In this document: positions 35,654 to 44,834 of the stretch, in pieces
Numbering within the stretch: position 1 is the first letter of the stretch
How the letters are laid out: each line of letters opens with the position of its first letter
From: Bacteroidales bacterium
Lineage (GTDB): Bacteria > Bacteroidota > Bacteroidia > Bacteroidales > P3
DNA: 64,000 bases
Assembly (NCBI GenBank): GCA_017522255.1
Contig: JAFWZP010000077.1
Location: forward strand, 25,403 to 89,402
Direction of reading: 5' to 3'
Notes under the pieces: model-generated
The model's database searches: none
What the model was told of the DNA's origin: nothing
Seen by the model: the letters and a program-made list of their open reading frames with translations, nothing else
Made by a program: the position numbers and the translations under genes

Positions 35654-35842
35654 GTTGGTAAATTTCTTAGTTCTCAATTTTTTTTAGGGTGTCTTTAGGT
35701 AAACTCTATAAATCACCATACGTTTGCTTGCAGTTGTTTGATATGGTATTTTATGATATAGGTTGTTTATCTGTCGATTGCGTAGTGACATTTGGGATGT
35801 TTATTTTTTGAATTTACTGAATGTATATAGTTTTATATGTTA

Positions 35843-37675
35843 TTATAAGCTATAATAGTATTTTCTAATTTTTTCGGCCATTAAGGTTCTGCGCTTTTCG
35901 AGGAATTCTCCATAACTAGTGTGATCCATCTCGAACACATCCTCAGGAATACAGTTCATAGCAAGGTTTTGCTTCAACTCATCAAGTTTTGTGATTGAGC
36001 CGCATTCAACAACCTTTGTATCGCACTGCTTTAACGCCTTTTGGAAATAATTTGCTGGAGCTTGTTTGCCAATAGACACGTTCACAGGGCGGTCTAGGTA
36101 TGCATAGTTTGCCTCCTGGTTGTACTGGTTTTTCTCGAAACCATTATCTTTGAGATACTGCTTAGGGAAGATATGGTGAACATCGCCACTCAGCTCAATA
36201 AGCTCCTTAACGCGGACATTTTGAGATAACAACGAAGTATCATTGAAGTACACCTGTGCAGCCAAATATACGAGGTATGTAGGATTGTTTGTCGATGGGT
36301 TTGTCAAATCTTGCGGAATCTGCACCTTCCAGAAGTTTTCCGAAAGAATTGCCGCCTCAATATTTTTCAATGTTTTAACAACTCCTATCTCGCTAATTTG
36401 TCGCAAATCTTTTGCGAATGCCGATTCCGGGGAACTGCTATATCTACCTGTCAAAACCGAAAGAACATACCAACGTTGTACAACTCTCTTTATCTCTGAT
36501 ACAGAGACTTCTTTGCTCTCGTGCAAAATCAAATAAAGTGCATACGCAAAGTCGATGGCCATATTCGAGTTTATCAACTTATTGCTAATAAATCCCGCAG
36601 ATTTTATGGCAATAACAAACTGCTTGAAGTTGTTCATGTTGATAAATTCGGCAACACCCTTATATAGTTTATTGTAAGTATCTTCGATAATTTCTTCCTT
36701 AAATTCACGGGTATCAAAATCACGACCAGACAACATTTTTACCAACTCAGCCAACTTTGCTCGCTGGAATTGGTGCATGAATGCAACACGGATAATATCA
36801 TCGCACTGTGGATCATAGACTGTTTCTCTATCATCTTTGAGCCACTTCAAATTCTTGATATAACCTTCAGGCTTGTTGCAGAACTCCTTGTCGTGCGAAA
36901 GAATATATTCGTAGTAAGACGGATCAACGGCAAGGTGACTGAAATAGTCGATAACTTTGCGCAAAGTATTGCCACCATGAGCCTCATCAGCTGCAATTTT
37001 AGACATTACGAAATCGCCCTGATTCAATGTTGTCCCCTTTGAGTTAATACGCACGAAAATATCAGTTACTATATCTATTTCAAGTGCTTCCGATAGCTCT
37101 ATGATGCCAATAGATTGGTTTCGAATAGTATTGAGTTTTGTTAAAACACTATCCAGTCCTTTCGGACTAATAATGTCTGAATTTGCTTTACAATATTCTG
37201 TAACAAACTCATACCTATTAAATTCATCGCTAAAAATTTTCGCAATATCTGGTATCCAATGCTTACTTTTTAAGTGAGCAGGCGTTTGCACAGCAAATAA
37301 TTCCGCCTCATCCTCACCCGACAATGCAGCAATAGGATTGAATGCGATCTTTACACGACAAAGTTTGTACTCCTCGTTGTATATTTCTCTCTCTGCAATG
37401 GCCGTCATCAACGCAGTAATGCGTTGCTGGCCATCTATGAGTATCTTTTTACCCGAAGATATGGTACCATCTTTGAGTTTGACATTTGGATTCTTCCATA
37501 GAATTATATAACCTACGGGAAAACCCCTATATAGCGAATCCATGAGATCACGTACTTGCTTACTTTTCCATACAAAGGGGCGTTGAATTTCTGGAATGGC
37601 GATATCATTAGCTTTAATTAGTCCAAGAATAGCACTAACTGTCATTGAGGTTGTAGTAAATTTTTCACAATTCAT
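35843..37675 (-). CDS. GmrSD-like DUF262/DUF1524 defence protein
   Basis: 610 aa. The N-terminal DUF262 (ParB/Srx fold) has the entry motif IAIPEIQRPFVW and the nucleotide-hydrolysis motif ILIDGQQRITAL (residues about 80-91). FVRINSKGTTLNQGDF is also typical. The C-terminal DUF1524 HNH-like nuclease shows GDVHHIFPKQYL and later LDRPVNVSIGKQAP. The GmrSD family includes Type IV restriction enzymes that cut modified phage DNA. Here both domains are fused in one chain, as in single-chain GmrSD. It stands alone, 1 kb downstream of a second DUF262 pair. Confidence 0.9.
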   Translation of the reverse strand: MNCEKFTTTSMTVSAILGLIKANDIAIPEIQRPFVWKSKQVRDLMDSLYRGFPVGYIILWKNPNVKLKDGTISSGKKILIDGQQRITALMTAIAEREIYNEEYKLCRVKIAFNPIAALSGEDEAELFAVQTPAHLKSKHWIPDIAKIFSDEFNRYEFVTEYCKANSDIISPKGLDSVLTKLNTIRNQSIGIIELSEALEIDIVTDIFVRINSKGTTLNQGDFVMSKIAADEAHGGNTLRKVIDYFSHLAVDPSYYEYILSHDKEFCNKPEGYIKNLKWLKDDRETVYDPQCDDIIRVAFMHQFQRAKLAELVKMLSGRDFDTREFKEEIIEDTYNKLYKGVAEFINMNNFKQFVIAIKSAGFISNKLINSNMAIDFAYALYLILHESKEVSVSEIKRVVQRWYVLSVLTGRYSSSPESAFAKDLRQISEIGVVKTLKNIEAAILSENFWKVQIPQDLTNPSTNNPTYLVYLAAQVYFNDTSLLSQNVRVKELIELSGDVHHIFPKQYLKDNGFEKNQYNQEANYAYLDRPVNVSIGKQAPANYFQKALKQCDTKVVECGSITKLDELKQNLAMNCIPEDVFEMDHTSYGEFLEKRRTLMAEKIRKYYYSL

Positions 37676-37850
37676 AACTATATTTTTATTTTATATGTTG
37701 ATTGAATCAAATCTATATAGGTTCTAAAAATTCACGTTCAAGCAAAACAGAGAACCTGCCTTTTACTATTTAGCTCGAATTTTTGGTTTGCAAAATTAAA
37801 CAATTAATCTTACATACACAAGATAAACGGAATAAATTTTATACTCTTTC

Positions 37851-38096
37851 CCTTACCTCCATTTCAAATTATCGAGAAAACTATATCGTTTATGTGGGAA
37901 GAAAAGTTGGCGTAAGGTCGTTACGTCATTGCCGTAACGGCGTTACGCTAATGCCGTTATGGCGTTACGCTATTGGCGTAAGGTCGTTACGCTAATGCCG
38001 TAACGGCGTTACGCACAAATCTCTTCACAACAAATAAAATATCATCTCTCGGATTTTGCCAGTCGTTTGCTCAGATTTTTATTTAGATTGCTGTTC
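37851..38096. repeat. 246-bp direct repeat copy 1 with five-unit palindrome array
   Basis: It aligns without gaps to 43144-43389 with about 13 mismatches. At 37911-38013 it contains five 15-bp near-palindromes (CGTAAGGTCGTTACG, CGTAACGGCGTTACG, CGTTATGGCGTTACG and two more) separated by 7-nt spacers (consensus ctaatgc), exact period 22 bp. The two copies bracket the DUF262 gene pair. Confidence 0.9.
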
Positions 38097-38212
38097 TTGA
38101 GGTGTTTCTTCGCTTTACTTGTCTATTTCTATTTAGATCCCTCCATATCAAAAAAAATAATTGTTTCTTGTTCATTATTTTCAAATCTATATTCCTCATA
38201 TCTTTGTATTTT

Positions 38213-38484
38213 AGGCAACTTCTAAAAATTGCTTTGCAAGTGATTTGCGGATTTTTCTAGAGACGTACCGAGGTGCGTCTTTGCAATGCATAGCGGGCTA
38301 TGCGATTGAAAAAGAAATAGAAAGATTACAACAAAAAATGCAACGTTGCGATTAAGCGAGTAAAGAGCAATGCCTAAGCATTAGCTCTTTCGAGCGATAG
38401 CAACATCGACGAAGTCAACGCACGCAAAAGTTCAGGAAAGAGTGTATAAACTTAGTACGAACGTGGAATTTTTAGAAGTTGCCT
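38213..38484 (+). mobile_element. MITE-like element, 272 bp, perfect 18-bp terminal inverted repeats
   Basis: Ends are AGGCAACTTCTAAAAATT (38213-38230) and its exact reverse complement (38467-38484). The interior contains gagtaaagagcaatgc, ttagctctttcgagcg and catcgacgaagtcaacg, shared in opposite orientation with 49472-49739. No transposase is encoded, so it must be mobilised in trans if at all. Confidence 0.82.
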
Positions 38485-38532
38485 TTACAATAAATACCCC
38501 ACACTTAGCCATCAAAACTATGTGAGTTTTAA

Positions 38533-38580
38533 CCCAAAAGTGCCATACTTTTGGGTCGAGAGTATGGCACTTTTGAAGTG
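38533..38580. repeat. Short hairpin array before the DUF262 partner gene
   Basis: CCCAAAAG/CTTTTGGG (38533-38540, 38548-38555) overlaps AAAAGTGCCATACT/AGTATGGCACTTTT (38537-38550, 38561-38574). The AGTGCCATA core is the same as in the array at 24376-24414. Confidence 0.6.
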
Positions 38581-38642
38581 TAAGTTACGTGGATTTTTTT
38601 CCATGTAAGATACATTCAACGAATTTGTAGTAAATAATAATG

Positions 38643-41015
38643 TTATAAAGAAGTATAGTCTTCGTTTAACAGGGCATTTATCTTATCTATTACACCATCT
38701 TTTGACAATCCCCTCAATTCATATCGTTCTCCATTCCATTTTAATTCATTAGAAAATGCAATATTTTTCAAGTCTATTTCAGTATTGCCGTTTCCTGGTC
38801 TTAAAAACAATTGCACATCCCAATCATCTTCTTTTGTTCTGTTATAATGAACATCAATTGCAACTTGAAATCCGTTCCATTCTTTATCAAACACAAGCGC
38901 TGTCAATTCATATTCCCAAAGCCACATTTTCCAACCTTTATAATCAATCCCTTCGTCTTTACTTAATGCAATTCTAGAGCCAGGCATCAGTTCGAGATAC
39001 ATACAGAATGTTTCAAGTTCCAAGTATGTCGTTGCAATTTTTTTCTTAACAAGGCAATAGGAACTGTTCCATTCTTGGATGTTTTTTTGCTCACAATAAG
39101 TCAACAATTCTGGATGCTTTACGAACCGATAGAACTTATCAGTAATATTTGCGTAATCATCAATCATTTTTTGAAGTGTAACGCCATTCAACAACTCGTC
39201 AAAGAAACATTTGAACTTATCTTTATTGTCTTTGATAAGCACTTGCCAATCGCTCCATTCCCAACCAAAACATTTATTTGTATTGCCTCTGAAAACACGT
39301 GGAAAATCCTTCAACTCTCGTGTCAATAATGCCCTACGAGTATTATCAATATTTGCGTCGTCGCATTCACCAGCAAACACCTCTGCAAATTTTTCAGCAT
39401 ATTTATTGAACTTGTCTAAATCAAAAACCTGTGTATTATCAGTTGCCCATTCTATCATAGGAAGAATCTCGCCAGACCAAATATTATGTTCCTGAGCTTC
39501 CCAAAATGCGACTTCCACTGGTTCTCTATCTATGCTGTTTTTAAGGATTTCAAGTTTCTTCTTTTCTTCATCAGTCAGAATCTGTTTGGAAATATTAGAA
39601 ACATCTACGCTTGGATCTATCAAATCAACTAAATCTCCGTTTTTATCCAAAATCAAATCGATAATCTTGATTGTATCGCCAACTAACGTATTTACTGCTT
39701 TCGATACATTATCTATACGAATCAGATTCTTAAAAAACTCATAAATTCGTTTTGCGTTCCTCTGCTTGTTTGTATCTGATTCAATAGAAGAAATATTCTC
39801 GTAAACATATTTCAGCACCGGCAACAGAACAAAACAATAATTTTGACTAATAGCATTTCGATTGTTCACTGCATTGTTAACCGAAGGAGACAAATAATCT
39901 TTCACAAAAGAGAATCCTCTTTGGTCAACAATCCATATCAATGCCTTCCAATAATTATATATCTTTTCAAATGAAATCTCTTTGTATGGAAAGTCGCAAT
40001 GTTTACCTTGTAGAATAAGTTGTATTAGTTTTTTTATGCTATCCGACTGTTCTTCCTTAGGTGCATCTTTATCCACCTGTTCAATAATAGAAATCCAACG
40101 CAAGAATTCCGCAAACCCCGCATCGGCTGTGTCATTATCAGCCTTTCTTTTTTGCCAAAACCAAGTTTCAATTTCCTCCCAACATTCATCTACACACTTT
40201 CCTCCATTTTTAAAACCAGTGTTGTTTTTCTCTTGTAAAACTAGAGGTTTCAAATTTTGAGTAGAAGAAAGTGATTCGCCTGTCGTATTGATTACCACAA
40301 AAGTTTCTTCGCCATTTTTTCGATTTTCCATATCAAAATAGAGGAAGGTGACTTTATTTAAAAGCCACTCTCCAAACTCAACACAATTAGGATTCGCCTC
40401 TTTTAGTATCGATTCAATTTTTGCAAGAGCCTTCAGCATACTTTGAATACTTGGATCCAAATTATAATAATCAAAATACCAATCGGCAGACTTGATATTT
40501 TCAACTTTATCAGTATTCTCAATAAAAAATTTACAAACCAAATCACTTAAGAAATAAAGAGATGATTCACGAATCGCATAATTCAAGTATGGTTCCTTGT
40601 CATCGTGTTTGTATTCAAAGTCCGAAATAAGATAACGACGAAATTTTCCATCCGTAAGCAGAGTGTCTTCTTTATGTTCAATGGTATTCTTATTAATCAT
40701 ACCCAAAAGGAGATACAGTGTTGTCAATCGTTGCTGACCATCGCACAGTTGAATGTGATTGGCAGGAACTTCGTAGCCATAGAACAATCCAAGATTAAGG
40801 CTGTCATTTATAGTTTTATAGTCAATGAATTGAGCCAATAGATTATTGACAAAGCCTGATACCAACTCTCCCTTTTCGTCAGTACTTTTGGTATTGTTTT
40901 CATCGCCCCAACAATAGTCACGCTGTAGATCGGGGATGATTATGCGTCTTTCTCCGGAAAAAAGTTCTGCAAGGGTGTATGTTTCCCCTGTTATGAAGTT
41001 TATCTTATTTGCCAT
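38643..41015 (-). CDS. DUF262 protein, second gene of overlapping defence pair
   Basis: 790 aa from MANKINFITGETYTLAEL; four more codons are possible (to 41027). The DUF262 motifs are IIIPDLQRDYCWGDE (about residue 23) and LCDGQQRLTTLYLLLG (about residue 97), with FVVINTTGESLS further on. No HNH His motif is visible. The C-terminal 150 residues are different from GmrSD, with KWNGERYELRGLSKDGVIDK at the end. Its start overlaps the end of the 41005-42789 gene by 11-23 bp, so the two are surely co-expressed. Probably an NTP-dependent sensor or translocation partner of the upstream DUF262/DUF1524 protein. Confidence 0.9.
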   Translation of the reverse strand: MANKINFITGETYTLAELFSGERRIIIPDLQRDYCWGDENNTKSTDEKGELVSGFVNNLLAQFIDYKTINDSLNLGLFYGYEVPANHIQLCDGQQRLTTLYLLLGMINKNTIEHKEDTLLTDGKFRRYLISDFEYKHDDKEPYLNYAIRESSLYFLSDLVCKFFIENTDKVENIKSADWYFDYYNLDPSIQSMLKALAKIESILKEANPNCVEFGEWLLNKVTFLYFDMENRKNGEETFVVINTTGESLSSTQNLKPLVLQEKNNTGFKNGGKCVDECWEEIETWFWQKRKADNDTADAGFAEFLRWISIIEQVDKDAPKEEQSDSIKKLIQLILQGKHCDFPYKEISFEKIYNYWKALIWIVDQRGFSFVKDYLSPSVNNAVNNRNAISQNYCFVLLPVLKYVYENISSIESDTNKQRNAKRIYEFFKNLIRIDNVSKAVNTLVGDTIKIIDLILDKNGDLVDLIDPSVDVSNISKQILTDEEKKKLEILKNSIDREPVEVAFWEAQEHNIWSGEILPMIEWATDNTQVFDLDKFNKYAEKFAEVFAGECDDANIDNTRRALLTRELKDFPRVFRGNTNKCFGWEWSDWQVLIKDNKDKFKCFFDELLNGVTLQKMIDDYANITDKFYRFVKHPELLTYCEQKNIQEWNSSYCLVKKKIATTYLELETFCMYLELMPGSRIALSKDEGIDYKGWKMWLWEYELTALVFDKEWNGFQVAIDVHYNRTKEDDWDVQLFLRPGNGNTEIDLKNIAFSNELKWNGERYELRGLSKDGVIDKINALLNEDYTSL

Positions 41016-42789
41016 AGTATTTTTCAAATTCTTTTAATGTTTGGTATTTGTTTTGTGCTATTTGCTCCCCCTTCCATTCTGATTGAGCAAACTTATATAT
41101 AGTATGTAAAAGATGACGACTTTTAAATATCGTTTTTTTCTTTTTATCATTATCATCAGGAGCCATGAAGAACATCGACTTCTTCTCTTCAAATGAACTG
41201 TCGTTAAACGCAGAATTATCATCCTTATATAGCAACACAAGATTACCTATGGAATGTTCACTAGCTTCTATTCTAACACTGTTTTCAAAACATCTGTAAG
41301 ATGCTCTTGCTATATATCCATCAGATTTGCTGGGTAATTTTGCAAAAACATCCACCTTCCCATTCTTATCCACCTTCCCATTCTTTATAATTCTTTTTCC
41401 ATTTTCAAACTCTTTGTGCAGTACTTTTGATTTAGGATAAATATGTTCTAATGAGCGCCCTCTGGAATCCTTTCTGTCCCAAATGGAAAAATCAAATTTC
41501 CGACCTTTCCCTTCTTCTTGTTTGTTATCCTCATCAATATTCAATCTTAACAAAAGACGAAATGCCTCCTCAGAATACTCATTATACAAATTATTACTCT
41601 CTAATATTTTATATAACTCGTCATATTTTTCATCAAACTTATCTGTATCATTTTCAACTATCTGCTTATGAGCCAATCCAAGAAATGACCGTTTATAGTA
41701 TTTCTCTAAATCTTCATCCGACGGTTTACTCTCTCCAACAAAATACCATTTTACAAACTCATTGGCATTGCCTATTCCTATTCTTAGGATTGCCCCAACC
41801 CAATTATAGATTTTAGGGTTGTTGAATGCGTCTTCAAATCTTTTCTGTAATCTTCTTAGTCCATCAAATGTTTTCTTGGCATCAATAGGGTTCTGCTCAT
41901 GCAAAAATTCATTCTTAAAAACATCAAAAGAAAGTTCTTTGTCCTTGTCTTTAGTTTGCAAATAAGATGAAACCAAATAACCCATCACATTTGAGCATCT
42001 GAACAACTTCTTCACATCATCACGATTCCACCACTGAAGCCATTTGTCCCACTCTCGAGCATAACGACTGCGCAACATATTGTTGTCCCACTCAATGGCA
42101 TTTTTTTCTTTTTCCCCTTTTTTGTCAAAATCAGAGTCGTTGAGCGATGCCAAGCGTAGTAATTCAGCCTTGATTAGTTCTTCACTCTTCATCTCCGCTT
42201 TGCTACCATTCATCATCGAAAATACCTTTGTGGCTTTATCATCTGGAATATCTATATACAGAAACCTGACATAGTCGAGAATATAATTGCAAAACTCTTC
42301 TTTTTCAATCTGTTTCAAATAGTAATCAATGGTTTGCAACGTTTTTTTGAAGAAATATATGTCTTGGTATTTCTCGTTTGGATTTTCAGAAAAATCTGTT
42401 TTGTTTATATCTAAATCAGAAAGAAACTTGTAGGATTCCTCTCTAATAGTATATTTCATATTAACATTTCCATTGTATCCCAAATATTTCAAAAGGAGAT
42501 AAAAAAATGTTGTGCGTTGTTGCCCATCAATAAGTATGATTTCTTTGTCATTTTCTGTTACAGTAATGCCCTGTATAAAAATTGGCATATTATTCTTAAA
42601 GCCAGGAATCAAAGATTTTTCAAGCATATATGATACTGCATCCAAATCCTTTCCTTTTGATTTTTTCCCCCAAACATACCCTCGTTGATAGTTAGGAATC
42701 ACAAAAGTTTTTCCTTTCTCAAGGTATTCTCTTAATGTTATTGTTGCATTCATAATTGTATTTTTTACGTCCAATTTTCCACTCATCAT
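41005..42789 (-). CDS. DUF262/DUF1524 protein, first gene of overlapping defence pair
   Basis: 594 aa; a Met at residue 13 (42753), giving MNATITLREYLEKGKTF, is an equally good start. DUF262 motifs are FVIPNYQRGYVWGKK and ILIDGQQRTTFFYLLL. The C-terminal part has SRGRSLEHIYPKSKVLH, the DUF1524 HNH-type nuclease signature, and the later IGNLVLLYKDDNSAFND. It resembles GmrSD nucleases. The pair lies between two 246-bp direct repeats, which suggests a cassette gained or lost as a unit. Confidence 0.9.
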   Translation of the reverse strand: MMSGKLDVKNTIMNATITLREYLEKGKTFVIPNYQRGYVWGKKSKGKDLDAVSYMLEKSLIPGFKNNMPIFIQGITVTENDKEIILIDGQQRTTFFYLLLKYLGYNGNVNMKYTIREESYKFLSDLDINKTDFSENPNEKYQDIYFFKKTLQTIDYYLKQIEKEEFCNYILDYVRFLYIDIPDDKATKVFSMMNGSKAEMKSEELIKAELLRLASLNDSDFDKKGEKEKNAIEWDNNMLRSRYAREWDKWLQWWNRDDVKKLFRCSNVMGYLVSSYLQTKDKDKELSFDVFKNEFLHEQNPIDAKKTFDGLRRLQKRFEDAFNNPKIYNWVGAILRIGIGNANEFVKWYFVGESKPSDEDLEKYYKRSFLGLAHKQIVENDTDKFDEKYDELYKILESNNLYNEYSEEAFRLLLRLNIDEDNKQEEGKGRKFDFSIWDRKDSRGRSLEHIYPKSKVLHKEFENGKRIIKNGKVDKNGKVDVFAKLPSKSDGYIARASYRCFENSVRIEASEHSIGNLVLLYKDDNSAFNDSSFEEKKSMFFMAPDDNDKKKKTIFKSRHLLHTIYKFAQSEWKGEQIAQNKYQTLKEFEKYYGK

Positions 42790-43371
42790 GCGAATAAATA
42801 ACAGATCCAGGTCGCACTAACGAGAAAGATATTCGTTATCTACATTGATTTTTTATTGTTCCAACCATCGGTCTTACAACCGACACATATTTATTAATCA
42901 AAATTTGTAGCGGAAGTAATGAAGTAATACTTTATATTTTTTCAGAATTTGAAAACCCATTAAATGAATTAATTTGTTTATATTTTCTTTAATAAAAAGT
43001 TGTGCATATCAATTATTTTTTTGTACTTTTATAGTGTAAATCAATTAAATGCAGATAATAGATATATACACAACGTTTACGCAAAGTACGGAAAAATTCT
43101 TGATATATGCAAACTCTTCTCGAAAAATTTAGTTACTACCCTACCTTATCTCCACTCCAAATTATCGAGAAAACTATTTTGTTTATGTGGGAAGAAAAGT
43201 TGGCGTAAGGTCGTTACGTCATTGCCGTAACGGCGTTACGCTACTGCCGTTATGGCGTTACGCTATTGACGTAAGGTCGTTACGCTAATGCCGTGAGGTC
43301 GTTACGCACAAATCTCTTCCCAATAAATAAAATATCATCTCTCGGATTTTGCCAGTTGTTTGCTCAGATTT
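42790..43371. other. Intergenic region upstream of the DUF262 pair
   Basis: AT-rich leader of the DUF262 pair (42790-43140), then direct repeat copy 2. No other gene is visible. Confidence 0.55.
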
Positions 43372-43389
43372 TTATTTAGATTGCTGTTC
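43144..43389. repeat. 246-bp direct repeat copy 2 with five-unit palindrome array
   Basis: Same element as 37851-38096. Palindrome units start at 43204, 43226, 43248, 43270 and 43292 (exact 22-bp period). The last 18 bp overlap the end of the nucleotidase gene, so its final residues (EQQSK and stop) are encoded inside the repeat. Copy 1 ends with the same five codons and stop. Confidence 0.9.
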
Positions 43390-43836
43390 GTTGGCTAGCA
43401 GATACTCCACTACACTTTTCCAGTCGGGGTATTGGGCGGAGCCGAATTGTATCCATTCTCCTTCAAAGTCTTTGGTGCCGTTTTTGTCGCGGTCGTCTAT
43501 CAGTATGTCGCCTTTACATAGGTGCTTGCAGTGGGTGATAATCATGCGTTTGTGAAACACGTCGTCGAGGTAGCGAGTTACCCATTTTACTTTGTCGCTC
43601 CACGCCGAGGGGTTGTTCCATGGTGCTGTGGATAGTATGTAGCAGTCGTAGTGCTCGCTTAGTTTATGCACTGCTTCTATGGCTCCGGGCATAGGCTCCA
43701 TAAGGCCGAATATACCGGGTATCTCGTCGTAGCGACCTTCGTATTCTTTAAGTGTTTCGGCACTTTGCTTGGCTATGCCTGTTTCAAAATCTACAAGCAC
43801 GCCGTCCATATCAAAATATAAGCGTTTCTTATTCAT
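43372..43836 (-). CDS. 5'(3')-deoxyribonucleotidase-like HAD phosphatase
   Basis: 154 aa. HAD motif I is FDMDGVLVDFETG, the Thr/Ser motif is ILSTAPWNNPSAW, and motifs III/IV appear as KHLCKGDILIDDRDKNG. This pattern is that of the NT5C (type C 5' nucleotidase) family, which removes phosphate from deoxynucleotides. It lies 14 bp downstream of the LRR gene in the same direction. The last codons come from the 246-bp repeat, so the native C-terminus may have been replaced. Confidence 0.9.
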   Translation of the reverse strand: MNKKRLYFDMDGVLVDFETGIAKQSAETLKEYEGRYDEIPGIFGLMEPMPGAIEAVHKLSEHYDCYILSTAPWNNPSAWSDKVKWVTRYLDDVFHKRMIITHCKHLCKGDILIDDRDKNGTKDFEGEWIQFGSAQYPDWKSVVEYLLANEQQSK

Positions 43837-43850
43837 GGCTGTTTCGGTTT

Positions 43851-44675
43851 TTATTGGTTAATAACGGAGATTTTGTTTATATATTGTTTTTTCACTTTCT
43901 TTGTGTATGCAAATGCTGTTGGGTCTATTTCGGTGGTTGGGTTTTGCAGGTGTATGTTTTCGAGCGATGTGCATCGTGCAAAGCAGTTGGCCGGAATGTT
44001 GGTTACGGATTGAGGAATGTGTATCTCGTGCAGTGCTGTGCAGTTTATAAAAGCACTTGGTAATATGGCGTTTACGCTGTGTGGCAGTTCTATATAGGCT
44101 AGCGCTGTGCACGAGCCGAAGGCATTGCAGCCGATAGTGCTCAGGCCGGTGGGGAGCGATACGCTTTGTAGCGATGTGCAGGAGTGGAAGCACATGGCTG
44201 GTATGAAGTCTATCTGTGCTTGGATATCTACATTGGTCAGTTTGCTGCAGTGTGCAAAAGCACTGTAGCTTAACACTTTTATTGATTCGGGTATGGTAAT
44301 GCTTTTTAGAGAACGACAGTGTTCGAAGGCGTGGGCAGTTATGTGTTGCAACGACTGTGGCAGTGTTACGTTGCGTAGCATACGGCAGTTGGCAAAAGCT
44401 TTGAGGCCTATGGTAATAAGGCTGTTTGGAAGCTCGATGGTGCGTAGTTGTTTGCAGTCGCAGAAGGCGTTGTCGCATATTACTTGCACGCTGTCTTTTA
44501 CGGTGTATGACTTAACTTTGCTGTCGGTCATTTTTATCAAGCGTAGGCCATCTGCACTATATATGCAATCAAACTCGTCTTTGATAGTTGCTAAGATATC
44601 GTTTTCTGTTCTGCTCGATTTTATTGAGCTCATTACTTCGTGCATTGTTTCGGCTTTCTTTTCAAAATTCATCAT
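43851..44675 (-). CDS. BspA-type leucine-rich repeat protein without signal peptide
   Basis: 274 aa. After about 60 N-terminal residues come eight LRR_5 (BspA/TpLRR) repeats of 23 residues, with pattern like LRTIELPNSLITIGLKAFANC, each ending in AF-CTSL. BspA-like proteins are usually surface-exposed, but this one begins MMNFEKKAETMHEVMSS with no export signal, so it is probably cytoplasmic. A TTTAATTTTTTCCC motif lies 28 bp upstream. It precedes the nucleotidase gene by 14 bp. Confidence 0.88.
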   Translation of the reverse strand: MMNFEKKAETMHEVMSSIKSSRTENDILATIKDEFDCIYSADGLRLIKMTDSKVKSYTVKDSVQVICDNAFCDCKQLRTIELPNSLITIGLKAFANCRMLRNVTLPQSLQHITAHAFEHCRSLKSITIPESIKVLSYSAFAHCSKLTNVDIQAQIDFIPAMCFHSCTSLQSVSLPTGLSTIGCNAFGSCTALAYIELPHSVNAILPSAFINCTALHEIHIPQSVTNIPANCFARCTSLENIHLQNPTTEIDPTAFAYTKKVKKQYINKISVINQ

Positions 44676-44702
44676 ATCGTTATTATTTTTTATTGTTACA
44701 GG

Positions 44703-44733
44703 TATATATAAAATGAAATGGGAAAAAATTAAA
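44703..44733 (-). promoter_or_regulatory. Shared non-canonical promoter-like motif, LRR gene
   Basis: On the minus strand the segment begins TTTAATTTTTTCCCATTTC and ends TATATATA. Similar motifs lie at 46063-46091 and 49395-49424, 20-36 bp before leftward genes. It does not fit the TTTG/TAnnTTTG consensus. Confidence 0.5.
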
Positions 44734-44834
44734 CAGAAACAGAGTTTTTTTCGTTTTTAATCTTTTTTTTGATATTGAGTGTCGATATCATATTGAGTGA
44801 TATTCACTTTTGGTATTGTATCACAATCTTTTAA

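Larger units (their letters stand above)
34984..35842. other. Repeat-rich non-coding region
   Basis: It contains 33-bp tandem repeats, framed palindrome repeat copy D, an AT-rich stretch and a 13-bp inverted repeat (35616-35653). No gene is supported; leftward and rightward frames inside the repeats have no domain. Confidence 0.6.
37676..38642. other. Repeat-bearing intergenic region between DUF262 genes
   Basis: It holds a -7 like TAATTTTG for the 610-aa gene (complement of 37791-37798), a small inverted repeat AGGTTCT/AGAACCT (37719-37757) in its leader, the 246-bp direct repeat copy 1, a complete MITE and a short hairpin array (38533-38574). No gene is visible. Confidence 0.6.

Noticed and set aside
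37911..38013. CRISPR-like regular array
   Set aside because: Repeats are 15 bp, near-palindromic and not identical, and the spacers are 7 nt and similar to each other. No cas genes are present.
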